This document shows, piece by piece, positions 27,280-37,680 of a stretch of 64,000 bases of DNA. Made by a program: the position numbers and the translations under genes. This DNA comes from Rubrobacter_D sp963840835 (GTDB lineage Bacteria > Actinomycetota > Rubrobacteria > Rubrobacterales > Rubrobacteraceae). The notes below the pieces were generated by a model. The model was not told where the DNA came from, searched no databases, and saw nothing but the letters and a program-made list of their open reading frames with translations. The stretch lies in assembly GCA_963840835.1 (NCBI GenBank), contig CAWJAM010000006.1, forward strand, positions 124,001-188,000. The letters run 5' to 3'. Position 1 is the stretch's first letter. Each line of letters opens with the position of its first letter.

Positions 27280-28029
27280 GTGGGCACTCTGAGTCAAGCC
27301 GTAGTTGTCGTGACCGGTGCGAGCAGGGGTTTAGGCAGGGCCATAGCGGAGGAGTTGGCGAGCGGGGGGGCCAAAGTCGTCGTCAACTACTCCACGAGCA
27401 AAGAGCCAGCCGAGGAGATAGTGAGCCAGATCTCGGAGAGCGGTGGAGAGGCCATCGCGGTGCAGGCCGACGTCTCTGACGCGGAGCAGGCCCAGAAGCT
27501 CGTGGACCGGGCGATAGAGGAGTACAACCGGGTGGACGTCCTGGTCAACAACGCGGGGATCAACATAGACCGCACGCTCAAGAAGCTCTCCGTCGAGGAC
27601 TGGGACAAGGTCATCCAGGTTGACCTCAACAGCGCCTTCTACACGGTGCACGCGGTGCTGCCGCACATGACCGACCAGGGCGGGGGCAAGATCATCAACA
27701 TGAGCTCCTTCGTCGGCGAGGCCGGTAACATCGGCCAGGCCAACTACGCGGCGGCCAAGGCCGGCCTCCTCGGCTTCACCAAGACCGCGGCCCAGGAACT
27801 CGCCCGCTCAGGGATCACCGTGAACGCCATTTGCCCTGGGTTTATAGAGACTGATATGGTCGCGAATATACCCGAGGAAGCCCAGAAAAAGCTCCTCAAA
27901 CAGGTGCCCCTCGGCCGCTTCGGCAAGCCCGAGGAGGTCGCCCGCGCCGCCCGCTACCTCATAGTAGACGGCGACTACATCACAGGCCAGTCTATCGACA
28001 TAAACGGCGGTATCTACATCAGGACATGA
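27280..28029 (+). CDS. phaB: Acetoacetyl-CoA reductase (PhaB-type SDR)
   Basis: 249 residues from GTG 27280, with GGAAGGGAG upstream. A classical SDR that reduces acetoacetyl-CoA to (R)-3-hydroxybutyryl-CoA with NADPH. The cofactor loop TGASRGLG is near residues 12-19, NNAG near 91, catalytic Ser in MSSFVGEAGNIGQ, and the YAAAKAG motif has Tyr and Lys intact. LNSAFYTVHAVLPHM and the terminal DINGGIYI are typical. FabG function in fatty-acid synthesis cannot be excluded by sequence. It is divergent from phaQ-phaP and shares the operator region. Confidence 0.85.
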   Translation: MGTLSQAVVVVTGASRGLGRAIAEELASGGAKVVVNYSTSKEPAEEIVSQISESGGEAIAVQADVSDAEQAQKLVDRAIEEYNRVDVLVNNAGINIDRTLKKLSVEDWDKVIQVDLNSAFYTVHAVLPHMTDQGGGKIINMSSFVGEAGNIGQANYAAAKAGLLGFTKTAAQELARSGITVNAICPGFIETDMVANIPEEAQKKLLKQVPLGRFGKPEEVARAARYLIVDGDYITGQSIDINGGIYIRT

Positions 28030-28038
28030 TTTAGCCAT

Positions 28039-28182
28039 CAGCAACAGATCAGCAAGTCAGCCAAAGGAGGAAGCCGACCGCCTAGACCTTAGGCGCGTAT
28101 TAGATAGGGCTCACTTCTTCGGGAATCGTTCCGTGAGGAAAAGGCAGCTGACAAGCTGAAATGCTGAAAGCTGAAATGCTCT
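28039..28182. repeat. CAGCA/CTGAA family repeat copies after phaB
   Basis: ATCAGCAACAGATCAGCAAG at 28039-28058 and inverted GCTGACAAGCTGAAATGCTG at 28147-28166, followed by more units. They flank about 90 bases with a TTCGGGAATCGTTCC palindrome-like core. Confidence 0.6.
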
Positions 28183-28250
28183 AACGATGTATCTATCTGC
28201 TCTGGACACATAAGTTCAGTTCGTATACAATTAAACCTCAATGCAACAAA

Positions 28251-28274
28251 GGCCACACCCTCCGGGGTGTGGCC
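28251..28274. promoter_or_regulatory. Strong hairpin in the leader of the second SDR gene
   Basis: A perfect 10-bp stem GGCCACACCC / GGGTGTGGCC with a TCCG tetraloop, 32 bases before the TTG start. It may terminate transcripts arriving from phaB or act as an attenuator; the sequence does not decide which. Confidence 0.55.
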
Positions 28275-28306
28275 CGTAGTATTTGGCTATTGAGAGAGGT
28301 GGACAA

Positions 28307-29074
28307 TTGAGGCTTGACGGGCGTACGGCGGTCGTAACGGGGGCTGCGCGCGGCATCGGGGCGGCCGAGGCCATCCGGCTGGCTCAGGAGGGGGCGAACG
28401 TAGCTGTTCTGGATCTTTCGGCGGAGGCCTGTCAGGAGACGGTGGAGGGCGTCGAGGCTGCGGGGGCTGAGGCGATAGCCATCGCCTGCGACGTATCGAG
28501 TGCGCAGCAGGTAGAGAAGGCGTTTGAGGAGATCGCCCATCGCTTTGGGCGGATCGACATCCTCGTCAACAACGCCGGGTTGTTGCGGGACAACCTCTCG
28601 TTCAAGATGAGTGAGGACGATTGGGACAAGGTGCTCGACGTCCACCTCAAGGGCAGCTTTCTGTGTTCCAAGGCGGCGCAGAAGTACATGGTCGACCAGG
28701 AGTACGGCAAGATCGTGATGACCAGTTCCATCGTGGCGTTGGGGAACAGGGGGCAGGCCAACTACTCGGCCGCCAAGGCCGGGTTGCAGGCCCTCGCGCG
28801 GACGCTCGCGCTCGAGCTCGGGCGGTTCAACATCAACGTCAACGCCGTGGCGCCCGGTTGGATCGAGACCGAGATGACCAAGGAGGCCGCCGAGCGTGTC
28901 GGGATGACGATGGAGGAGATGAAGGGCCGCTTCGAGAAGAATATTCCCCTCAAGCGCTTCGGGCGCGTCGAGGACATCGCCAACGTCGTCGCCTTCCTCG
29001 TCTCGGACGACGCCTCGTATATCAGCGGCGAGACGATCTACGTCTCCGGTGGTCCTTCTAGCTCGGTGATTTAG
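28307..29074 (+). CDS. SDR-family 3-oxoacyl/acetoacetyl-CoA reductase-type protein
   Basis: 255 residues from TTG 28307 after AGAGGTGG; an in-frame TTG at 28283 is less likely. TGAARGIGA cofactor loop near residue 11, NNAGLLRDNLSFKM, catalytic Ser in TSSIVALGNRGQ, YSAAKAG motif complete, and FLVSDDASYISGETIYVSGG at the end. Same direction as phaB and 277 bases downstream. It could be a second PHA-pathway reductase or a FabG/BDH-type enzyme. Close similarity to phaB in the NNAG-to-YxxxK stretch suggests an old duplication. Confidence 0.87.
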   Translation: MRLDGRTAVVTGAARGIGAAEAIRLAQEGANVAVLDLSAEACQETVEGVEAAGAEAIAIACDVSSAQQVEKAFEEIAHRFGRIDILVNNAGLLRDNLSFKMSEDDWDKVLDVHLKGSFLCSKAAQKYMVDQEYGKIVMTSSIVALGNRGQANYSAAKAGLQALARTLALELGRFNINVNAVAPGWIETEMTKEAAERVGMTMEEMKGRFEKNIPLKRFGRVEDIANVVAFLVSDDASYISGETIYVSGGPSSSVI

Positions 29075-29098
29075 AGGCATCAGGTTTCAGGTTTCTTG

Positions 29099-29122
29099 GG
29101 GCGGGGGTCTCTCCCGCCCTTT
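29099..29122 (+). terminator. Terminator after SDR gene
   Basis: GGGCGGG / CCCGCCC stem with a 7-base loop, then TTTCGCTT, 25 bases after the stop. Confidence 0.7.
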
Positions 29123-29203
29123 CGCTTCCTGCGCGAATTCCAATCCGGATCTCGTCTAAAAGCCGGAACGGTCCGCGGACTGAAGACCTGATGCCCGGAG
29201 CCT

Positions 29204-30186
29204 TCAAGGATTGAGCAGCAACTTACCCGTTGTTTCGCGGCCTTCGAGTGCGGTGTGGGCTTCGGCGGCGTTCTCTAGAGGATAGGTACCGCCGATGGTG
29301 AGCTTCAGGTCGCCTGAGGAGATCCAGGCGAGTACCTCTTCTAGGCTTGGGACGAAGAGGTCGGGGCGGCGCATGATCTGCGGCAGGTAGAAGCCGACGA
29401 CGGCGTGGCAGCGCCTCATCAGGGCTACTGGCACGATGGTCCCCCGGTCCCTGCTCGCCGCTCCGAAGACGACCATCCTGCCGAAGACGTTCAGGCACTC
29501 GAGGTTCTTTTCGGGGAAATCGGCTCCGACCATCTCGAGGATAATGTCTGCGCCCTTGCCCTCCGTGGCCTCGCGGACCTTCTCGGGCCAGGCTTCCTCT
29601 GTGTAGTCTATGAGGACGTCGGCGCCGAGGGAGCGGGCGAGGTCGAGCTTCTCCTCGCTGCTCGCTGTGGCGATGACGGTTCCTGCGCCGAGGAGCTTCG
29701 CCACCTGCAATGAGAGGGTACCGACGCCTCCTGCGGCGGCGTGGACCAGGACGCTCTCGCCCTCGGTAAGAGCACCTGAAGTCTTGATGCAATGGTAGGC
29801 GGTCAGGCCCTGGAGGGGGATGGCGGCGGCGTGGTCGAAGTCCAGACCTTCGGGGAGTGGGATCAGGGCGCGCGCAGGCGCGACGGCACATTCCGCGTAA
29901 CCGCCGGTCCCGAGCAGGGTGACCACGCGGTCGCCTGCGGAGACATCGTCGACCCCCTCCCCCACCTCGGCGACGATGCCCGCAACCTCGGAGCCTGGGA
30001 TGAAGGGAAGGTCCTGGGCTTGGACGTCCTGGTCACGGCGACGCATGGTGTCTGCGTAGTTGACGCCGGCGGAGCGACCTCGATCAGGGCCTCACCCTCA
30101 CCAGGCTCGGGACACTCTACATCGACGTGCCGTAGCACCTCCGGCTCGCCGAACCCCTCCACCTTTATCGCCTTCATCTGTCCCAT
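29204..30186 (-). pseudogene. Zinc-independent quinone oxidoreductase (Qor-type MDR), single frameshift
   Basis: The MDR-family N-terminus MGQMKAIKVEGFGEPEVLRH runs to ALIEVAP. One base then breaks it near 30075, and it resumes as MRRRDQDVQAQDLPFIPGSE. The NADPH-binding fold has VHAAAGGVGTLSLQVAKLLG, and the C-terminus EAHTALEGRETTGKLLL is typical of quinone reductases. ATG 30186 has GGAGCG upstream. The repaired length of about 327 residues is normal. It lies just downstream of the acyl-CoA dehydrogenase gene (50-base gap) on the same strand. Confidence 0.82.
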
Positions 30187-30236
30187 ATCGCTCCAATCTC
30201 GAGAGAAACCTGAAGCCTGTCGCCTGATGCCTTGCG

Positions 30237-31452
30237 TTAACGGAAGGCTGGGGTACCGGTGATGGCGCCGCCGAGGATGAGGGTGTGGACCTCGTCCGTT
30301 CCCTCGTAGGTCCTGACGCTCTCCAGGTTGCTCATGTAGCGCATGGGGGGATAGTCGAGCGTGACCCGTTGCCGCCGAACACGGTGCGGGCCTCGCGTGC
30401 GATCTCTATGGCCTCCCTGACATTTTGAGCTTGCCGAAAGATACGTGCTCGGGCCTCAGCGTGCCTGCGTCCTTCATCCTGCCTATGTAGAGCGCGAGGA
30501 GCGTCCCATAGTCTGAGCAGCCTGTTGACCAAGTTTTCTGTACGAGCTGGAAAGAGGCGATGGGCCTTCCAAACTGCTCCCTCTCCTTCGCGTAGGCGAG
30601 CGCCGATTCGTAGCAGTCCCGCGCAGCGCCCATCGCGCCCCAGATGATGCCGTACCTGGCCTCGTTCAGGCAGGCGAACGGCCCGCCGAGACCCCTGGCC
30701 TCGGGGAGCAAAGCGCTCTCGGGGAGACGGACGTCTTCGAGGTCTATGTTGCACTGGATCGAAGCCCGCATCGAGAGCTTCGGGGTTATGTCCGTCGCCG
30801 AGAAACCGGCTGAGTTCGTAGGCACGAGAAAGCCGCGGACGGGGTTCTTCTCCTCGTCCGTGCGCGCCCACACGACTGCCAGGTCGGCTATGGTGGCCAG
30901 GCCGATCCAACGTTTTTCACCGTTCAGGACCCAGTCGGAGCCGTCTCTCCTGGCGAAGGTCTTCATACTTGCGGGATCTGACCCTGCCGTCGGCTCTGTC
31001 AGGCCGAAGCTCCCTATGGCCTCCCCCCTCGCCATCCTGGGCAGCCACTCCACTTTCTGCTCCTCCGAGCCAAACTTGTGGATAGCGCTCATGGCGAGCG
31101 AACCCTGAACGCTGACGAAAGTCCTGAGACCCGAGTCGCCCGCCTCGAGCTCCATGCAGGCGAGCCCGTACTCGACCGCGCTCCGCCCGGCGCATCCGTA
31201 GCCCGGGAGGTGCATTCCCAGAAGGCCCAGTTCGGCGAACTCGGGCACGATCTCCCTCGGAAAGGCGGCCTCATCGTACCACCCTTCGATGTTGGGCTTG
31301 ATCCTCTCCCGTACAAAGGAACGAACCTTCTCCCTTACGCTTTTCTCCTCGTCTGAGAGGTGGGCATCGATGTCCAGGAAGTCGTCCGCCTCAGGGGTCC
31401 CAAAAGCGCCACTTTCCGCGTCTCTCCCGGCCTGCTTAACAGCCATCTTCAC
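30237..31452 (-). pseudogene. Acyl-CoA dehydrogenase, glutaryl-CoA dehydrogenase-like, frameshifted
   Basis: About 403 residues when repaired. FAD/acyl-CoA signatures are FGLTEPTAGSDPASMKTFAR and WVLNGEKRWIGLATIADLAV. Catalytic Glu is in SVRTYEGTDEVHTLILG, and the ending AITGTPAFR matches glutaryl-CoA dehydrogenases, which oxidise and decarboxylate glutaryl-CoA to crotonyl-CoA. Frame changes near 30540, 30420 and 30370 affect the C-terminal 90 residues. Crotonyl-CoA would feed the PHA or beta-oxidation genes nearby. A more decayed paralogue is at 20620-21790. Confidence 0.82.
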
Positions 31453-31566
31453 ACCTCTCTCGGAGCCTCATCATCGAACCCGGATTATTTCACAGCGCAC
31501 ATCCCCGCGTTGCGAAGTCCATCTCAGCCGCTGGCCGCTGCTGATGCCCCGCGCTACACTGGCCGC

Positions 31567-32729
31567 ATGGAACGTAGCCCGATGCTTCCCCTCCAAGGAG
31601 TAAAGGTCCTCGACCTCTCGCGGGTATTGGCGGGGCCTTATGCGACGATGGTGCTGGGCGACCTCGGCGCCGACGTGATAAAGGTCGAGCACCCCGAGCG
31701 CGGCGACGACACCCGCCACTGGGGACCACCTTCGTGGGTGAAGGCGAGGCCCGCGAGTCGGCCTACTTCCTCGCCGTCAACCGCAACAAGCGTTCCATCG
31801 GGGTTGACCTCAAAGACCCGGAAGGGCTGGAGCGGATCAAGGAGCTCGCGGCGGAGGCCGACGTCGTGATCGAAAACTGGAGGCGCGGAGCCCTCGAGAA
31901 GTTCGGCCTCGACTATGACGCCCTGAGAAAAGCGAATCCGGGCCTCATTTACTGCTCCATCACGGGCTTCGGCCCTGGACCGGACGAGGAGCGTCCTGGT
32001 TATGACTTCTTGGTGCAGGCCAGGGGTGGCGTCATGGGCATCACGGGCCAGCCGGGCGGCGAGCCGACCAAGGTAGGTGTGGCGATCTCGGACATCGTGT
32101 GCGGCCTGTTCGCGTCGAACGCGATCCTGGCTGCCCTCCACCGTCGCGCCGCAACCGGGGAAGGCGCGCGCATCGAGGTTCCTCTCTTCGAGTCAACCCT
32201 CGGATGGCTCGCCAACCGCGGTCAGGAATACCTGATAAGCGGCGAAGACACGGGCCTCATAGGCAATGCCCACCCCTCGATCGTGCCCTACCAGACCTTC
32301 GACGCCTCGGACAAGCCCATCGTCGTCGCGGTCGGCAACAATACCCAGTTCGCCGGGCTGTGCAAGGCCGTTGGCCGTCCCGAGTTGGCAGAGGACGAGC
32401 GCTACGCGACCAACCCCGACCGCGTGGCCAACAGGGAGGCCTTGATCCAAGGTCTCCAACGAGAGTTCGGCAAGCGGCCCGCGGACGAGTGGGTCGAGGA
32501 GATCCGGGCCGCGGGCATCCCTTGCGGACCCGTCAACATGCTCGCCGACGTGTTCGCCGACGAGCACGTCCTCGGGTCGGGCATACTCCAGGATATCGAT
32601 CATCCCTCGGCCGGCCTGCTCAAGATGCTCGCCTCGCCGCTACTCGTCGACGGCGAACGCCTCCCTATCCACCGTCCTCCACCATCCCTCGGCCAACACA
32701 CGGACGAAACCCAGGACGACTGGAGCTAG
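31567..32729 (+). pseudogene. CaiB/BaiF family CoA transferase, single frameshift
   Basis: Type III CoA transferase. LPLQGVKVLDLSRVLAGPYA at the N-terminus, DLGADVIKVEHPERGDDTRH, NRNKRSIGVDLKDPEG, YDFLVQARGGVMGITG, and the catalytic Asp in VGVAISDIVCGLFASNAILA. One missing base near 31725 (PPSWVK for PPFVGEGEARES) splits the gene. Otherwise it is complete, about 387 residues. It is divergent from the glutaryl-CoA-dehydrogenase-like gene (115-base gap), a pairing often seen for dicarboxylate activation (glutarate to glutaryl-CoA). The substrate is inferred from that pairing. Confidence 0.83.
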
Positions 32730-32749
32730 AGCGGCTCATGGGGGAGGTC

Positions 32750-32771
32750 AGGGCGGTTCGCGAACCGCCCT
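32750..32771. terminator. Perfect 22-bp palindrome between convergent genes
   Basis: AGGGCGGTTCG followed by its exact complement. It is 21 bases after the CoA transferase stop and ahead of the convergent cyclase gene. A related copy is at 13470-13485. There is no T-tract. Confidence 0.55.
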
Positions 32772-32932
32772 ACACCTGCGGACCAAGGCATCAGGGCATC
32801 CGAGGCGCGATCCGTTGGCCGAAAACGCGATCCCTCGCGTGCCCCGGCTCACCTCTTCGTAAACCACCTCAAGGGCTCCATACGATACGACCACCAGGAT
32901 CTGTCCACAGAAAACCCCTGATGCCTGAACCT

Positions 32933-33737
32933 CTAGCCTGGACAAACCACGGCCAGGGGCCTTACGGGGGAGCCGGTCGCCCCGACGAGCTTCAAAGGCG
33001 TGCAGACGAGATCGAAGCTGTACCGGCCGGAGGCCGCGAGCTCGTCGAGGGCGAGGTTCTCGATGATGTAGATACCTCTCCTCGCAAGCAGGATCAGGTG
33101 TCCCGCCATGAGGCACCCGAGTTCGGGATCTTCCAACCCTGGCGCGTCCCAAGCCATGTTGTCCGCCCCGACCGCGAGCACGCCCCTGCTCCGCCATCCA
33201 GCGGGCCGCGCTAGCGTCCATGCCTGGTCCGGCGAGGTAGCGCTCCTCGTCGTCCCAGAATCGGGCGTTGCCGAGCCGCACGAGCGCCACGTTCCCGGCC
33301 TCGACGCTAACGCCCTGGCGTTTCACAGCACTCTTCTAGATCAGCGGCCGTAACGACGCGGCCGGGTCGAGGGACTCGACGCCGTCTTTCGCGGCCACGT
33401 CGAGAAGCACGCCGGGGGCTGCTATGGGCGGTATCTCCTCGACGCCGTGCCGCGTAAAGCCGCGCGGGGATTGCACCTCCCCCACAGGGACGCCGCCGCA
33501 AAGCATCAGGGCGTCTGACTGGTGGCACAGGGCGTCTATATGGGTACCGGTGTGCTCACCGCAGATCAGGACGCCCGCGGCCCCCGTGCGCGGCCCTGCT
33601 TCTCGGGACGGTATCGTCCTCGTGGTGGCGGTGCAGGAGGTAGGAGTAACCCGCCTGCCTGTGGGCAGGGTGGATCGGCATCCGTTCTCGGTCCGTGGTT
33701 GCTCCAGGTCGAAGACGCGCTTCGCTCCGCCTGGCAT
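32933..33737 (-). pseudogene. Cyclase/kynurenine formamidase-like hydrolase, frameshifted
   Basis: ATG 33737 with GGGAGGTAAGG upstream begins MPGGAKRVFDLEQPRTEN. MPIHPAHRQAGYSYLLHRHH, GEHTGTHIDALCHQSDALML (metal-binding HxGTHxD motif) and the C-terminal AVGADNMAWDAPGLEDPELG, then IYIIENLALDELAASGRYSF, identify the PF04199 cyclase family, metal-dependent amidohydrolases of the KynB/isatin hydrolase type. Shifts near 33670, 33600, 33360 and 33180 break it. Downstream M24 and hydantoinase genes suggest work on amides or cyclic amides. Confidence 0.75.
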
Positions 33738-33869
33738 ATACCTTACCTCCCGCCTCGTGGCCAACTTCGGACAAGTTGACGAACCTGACGCGGGCGTCAA
33801 CGGTGGCGCGCGTCTTCGCCCGGTCCCTATAATCCGGTCCAGGAAAGTCGGATGCGGGAGGAGCGTGCC

Positions 33870-35090
33870 GTGGAGATCAGATCCTTTCTGCTATTCGTGG
33901 CGGCTTCGGGATCGTGGCCTGGACGCCTACATCGCTTACACCCCGTCCAACGTCTTCTACGCCACGGGCTTTCAGAGCTACTTCCTCATGCACTGGTGGC
34001 GCATGCAGGGCACGGTGCTCGCCGTCATCCCCGCCGACGACACCGTCGGAGTAGGTCTGATGGTCGGGGACTTCGAGGCGAAGCCGGCGCGGCGGGTCTC
34101 GGGTATCGGCGACGTCAGGGCTTACATGCTGTGGCCGGAATCCGGGACGCGGAGGCGGTGCGCGAGCCGCTCGGTAGCGGGGAGTCGGAGACGCCCAGGC
34201 CAGCCCAGTTCGACGAAGAGGAGCAGGACGGGATCCTGCGTGGGCTGCTCGGCGACCGGGGACTGCTCGCCAGGATCGGGACAGACCTGCGCTACGTGCT
34301 CTTCGACTCCTACCGGCGTTTTTCGGCCCTGGCCCCGGAGGCTGAGTGGGTGGACTTCACGCACGACATGTACGCGCTGCGGCGCATCAAGTATCCCTTC
34401 GAGGTCGAGCGGCTCAGGCGGGCGACCGAGCTCTCGGAGGCGGGGATCGTTTCGCGGTGAGAACCTCAGGACCGGCATGAGCGCCACGGACGTACGCCAC
34501 CGCTACGTGATGGGCGTCGCACGCGCGGCGACGAAGACCCCCGCTACGAGGACTACTCAGACCAGTGGATCCTGCCCGCCGTCGGCGCCGGGGTCGGGAT
34601 CGGGGTCGACTCGGAGCGCGACGCGGGCCTGCAGGAGGGCGACCTCGTCAAGTTCGACTGCGGCACCACCGTGGGCGGCTACCGGGGCGACGGGGGCCGC
34701 ACGTTCGTCTACGGCAGGGCGAAGCCCGCGGCCGGGCGCCTCTTCGGGGTGCTCCAGGAGGCGCACGACAGGGCTTGCGCCCAGATACGTACTGGCGTCG
34801 AGGTGGGTGAGATCTTCCGCACGGCCCAGGACCACATCACGAAGAACGGCTACCCGCGCTTCAGGCGGGGGCACTACGGGCACTCTTTGGGCATCGACAC
34901 CTTCCACGAAGAGCCGCCTGCTCTCCGAGGGCGACCGGACACAGGTAGAGGAGGGTATGGTGCTGGCCATAGAGACGCCGGCCTATCCAGCGACGCCGGG
35001 GCCATCATGATCGAAGACCTCGTCCACGTCTCCAGAACGGATCGAACGCCTTCACACCCTGCCCCACGGGCTGAAGACTTTCTCCTGATA
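33870..35090 (+). pseudogene. M24-family (Xaa-Pro aminopeptidase-like) metalloprotein, frameshifted
   Basis: GTG 33870 with GGGAGGAG upstream. The N-terminal domain is RDRGLDAYIAYTPSNVFYAT, FDSYRRFSALAPEAEWVDFT and ALRRIKYPFEVERLRRATEL. The catalytic pita-bread domain has metal ligands in VKFDCGTTVGGYRGDGGRT (two Asp), the His of GHYGHSLGID, then FHEEPP, Glu in EEGMVLAIETP and Glu in GAIMIEDLVHV. Frame changes occur near 33900, 34130, 34455, 34540, 34915 and 35000. Because both Asp ligands are kept, a peptidase (prolidase-like) is more likely than the metal-free relative creatinase. Confidence 0.75.
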
Positions 35091-35138
35091 CGGGATTCGT
35101 GTGAAGACTTAGCTACGGAACCTCTACCGGATTCGGTG

Positions 35139-36273
35139 TCAGGCGGTTATCTGGAAACGGCTGGAGGAGAACATCTCGATCGGGTGGCGGGTGACTCCGC
35201 CGGTTGCCAGGTTGGCGAGATCTCGGGCACCACGGTGGCGAACTTGTAGCCGTGCCCCGAACACGGCGAGGCGATAGATACTTGGAATGGTTAGGGTGCA
35301 GTTCTATGACGAGTGTTCATCCGGCGTGTCGTGTACATGCAAGTTCCGTCGCGAGGCACCTGCCCGCCAGCGCGGGACTACTCTCCCATGTACCGCGCAG
35401 GAATCCGACCTCCTCATCTCGCACGTGCCTGTCTAGCGTGTCCGGGTATCACGGAAGGCCGCCGGCGCGGAAGAACACCGTCTTCACTCCACGCTCTCCC
35501 GCCACCAGCGGGAAGCAGGTGAACGCGTTGCCGTCTTCCGGCTCCCAGATCAAGATCGGGGAAGTTGCCGGGAAGGAACGGTTCTGCATCACCTTCGGGC
35601 TTCAACCAGCAGATCACGCGCCGCTCGGGCTCCAGTGGAGGTCCAGGTCCACGAGTAACTTCGGAGCTCCATGCGCCGGACGTGAGGACCAGCCGCTTCG
35701 CCTCGTACACGCCCGCCGGCGTCTCCACCCGGACACCATCTCCGGAGTCGGCGGCCTCCCATGAGACGACTGGCTCCTCGAAACGCAACTCTGCCCCGAG
35801 GCTGGCGGAGCGCTCTAACTGGGCGTTCATCGCCGACGTGGGATCGATCAACCCCGCGACCGCTTCATACAGGGCGACGGTTCCGCGGGCAGGAGCCACG
35901 GCGGGAAAGCGCCGAAGTACGTCTTCAGGTTTGAGCACCTCGCATGGGAGGTCGTGCTCTCGGGCGCTGGGGAGGCTGCCTTCCAGGACCGTGCTTCCCG
36001 TTTGTCCGAGCATCAGGCCGCCGCAGAGCGTCATCAGATCCCCGCCAGTCTCCCTCTCCAGCCGCTCCCACAGCTCGTAGGCCCGGAGGACGAGCGGTAC
36101 GTAGGCCGGGTCCTCGAAGTACGCCTGGCGGACCAGACGGGAGCCGCCGTGGCTTGAGCCCCGGTCGTGGCCGGGCGCGTGCTGTTCCAGGCCGACACCT
36201 TCTTGCCGCGTCGGGCCACTCGTGGCGGTGCAATTCCCATCCCGCCGAGGCCGATCTCGACTACGTCGTACAT
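35139..36273 (-). pseudogene. Sarcosine oxidase/N-methyltryptophan oxidase-like FAD enzyme, heavily frameshifted
   Basis: ATG 36273 starts MYDVVEIGLGGMG (FAD dinucleotide-binding motif). Next come MTLCGGLMLGQTGSTVLEGS, GTVALYEAVAGLIDPTSAMN, RLVLTSGAWSSEV and VICWLKPEGDAEPFLPGNFP. The C-terminal IELHPNHSK is followed, in other frames, by PCSGHGYKFATVVPEI and TRHPIEMFSSSRF, which match the monomeric sarcosine oxidase end. At least six indels. These enzymes oxidatively demethylate N-methyl amino acids with flavin. It converges on the M24-type gene, 48 bases from its end. Confidence 0.75.
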
Positions 36274-36316
36274 CAAGTCCGTTCCTTCATTCAGCGCGCT
36301 CAAAGTCTTACAGGAC

Positions 36317-36322
36317 ATTATA
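36317..36322 (-). promoter_or_regulatory. -10 box upstream of the sarcosine-oxidase-like gene
   Basis: TATAAT on the minus strand, 44 bases before the ATG, inside a near-dyad GACATTATATTGTC (36314-36327). No convincing -35 hexamer. Confidence 0.4.
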
Positions 36323-36386
36323 TTGTCTCGGCGACCCGGGCGACCGCAAGGGGGACTCCTGCATAGAAGCCGTGTGGATCAGGTAC

Positions 36387-36760
36387 TCAGAGAGAGATCT
36401 GCGTCAGGTCCTCCAGCAGCTTCACCGCGAAGAGCTGCTCTGACCTCCGTCGCCGTACTGGGCCAGTGCCCGGCGGTGGACCTGCTCGACCAGAGCAGAG
36501 ATTTCCAGAGGTACGCCGTGTTCGCGACCGAGTTCCACAGCCAGGTTGAGGTCCTTGCAGACCAGCGGAAGGGGGAAGTACCCGAGGTAATCGCCCTCGA
36601 AGACGCCTGGCATGTCCTGTTCGAGGAATCGGCTGCTCGCGTTGCTTCCGGTCAGCAGGCGATGCAACACGTCGAGATCTACACCGGCCCGGGTTCCGAG
36701 GATTGGTGTACAGAGTCGGCGAAGAGAGGCAAAGGAAGTGAAGATAAGATCGGTCTTGAA
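36387..36760 (-). pseudogene. C-terminal remnant of a 3-hydroxyisobutyrate dehydrogenase-family protein
   Basis: Only the helical NAD_binding_11 domain remains: AGVDLDVLHRLLTGSNASSR, FLEQDMPGVFEGDYLGYFPL, VCKDLNLAVELGREHGVPLE, then after one shift EQLFAVKLLEDLTQISL-stop. The Rossmann domain that should precede it is missing: upstream sequence (36760-36848) is the promoter region of a divergent SDR gene. So a 5' deletion, not just indels, removed about 160 codons. Family enzymes oxidise beta-hydroxyacids or reduce tartronate semialdehyde. Confidence 0.65.
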
Positions 36761-36848
36761 ACGGCCATTAAGCGTAGTATGAAAGCGACACGCTTGTACA
36801 TAGGGTATTTTGGCATTCGGATTTCGGCCAGGAAAGCGGGTGGGGCGT

Positions 36849-37654
36849 ATGCTGTTAGAGGGCAGGGTGGCGGTGATCACGGGTGCGGCCTCCGGCATCG
36901 GGCTGGCGACCGCGCGGCTCTTCGCCAGGGAGGGGCGCGGCTCTTCCTGGGGGACGTGGCCGACGAGGTCGGACGGCGGGCGGCAGAGGAGATCGAAGCC
37001 GACGGAGGACAGGCCGAGTTCGTGCGGACGGACGTCACCTCCGGCGACAATGTAAGGAGCCTGATAGACGGCGCGGTGGAGCGTTACGGCAAGCTGGACA
37101 TCGTCTTCAACAACGCCAGCATCTCGATGATGAAGCCGATCCCCGATATTCGGAGGAGGACTTCGACCGGATAGTCGCCATCAACTTCAAGGGCGTCTTC
37201 CTGGGATGCAAGCATGCGCTGCCGAACCTTTTGGAGAACCCGGAAGGCGGGGCCATCCTGAACATGTCGTCGAACGGCGGACTGGTCGGGCGTCCCGGCG
37301 ACCCGTTGTACTCGGCGACCAAGCACGCCGTTATGGGTCTGACTAAGTCGCTCGCCCTCACCTACGCCGACAAGGGAATACGGGTGAACGCGCTCTGTCC
37401 AGGGGCGATAGACACGTCCATGATCTGGTCCGACTCGGGCCCAACAGCGACCGCGAGGAGCACGTCCGCCGGTCCTGGCAAACAGTCCGACCCCGCGGAT
37501 AGCCGCCCCCGAGGAGGTGGCACGCGCTGGCCTGTTCCTCGTCTCGCCGCACAACGGCTACGTCAACGGCGTTGGCCTGGCGGTGGACGGCGCGAAGGCA
37601 GCAGGCGTCTTCAACGCCGATAGATATCGCACGGATTTCCAACTGATGGACTAG
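36849..37654 (+). pseudogene. Classical SDR oxidoreductase, frameshifted
   Basis: ATG 36849 begins MLLEGRVAVITGAASGIGLA (cofactor loop). In the next frame come GDVADEVGRRAAEEIEADGG, DIVFNNASISMMKPIPD, then FKGVFLGCKHALPNLLENPE, catalytic Ser in LNMSSNGGLVG, YSATKHAVMGLTKSLALTYA, PGAIDTSMIW and, after another shift, PEEVARAGLFLVSPHNGYVN to the stop at 37654. Three shifts (near 36940, 37150, 37440). It resembles the cyclopentanol/glucose dehydrogenase-like SDR branch; substrate unknown. It is followed directly by the first hydantoinase pair. Confidence 0.78.
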
Positions 37655-37680
37655 TGCTCTGATAGGATAGAGGTTCATCA

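Noticed and set aside
33870..35090. Creatinase rather than M24 peptidase
   Set aside because: Both metal-binding Asp positions and the later His and Glu ligands are kept; creatinase lacks them.
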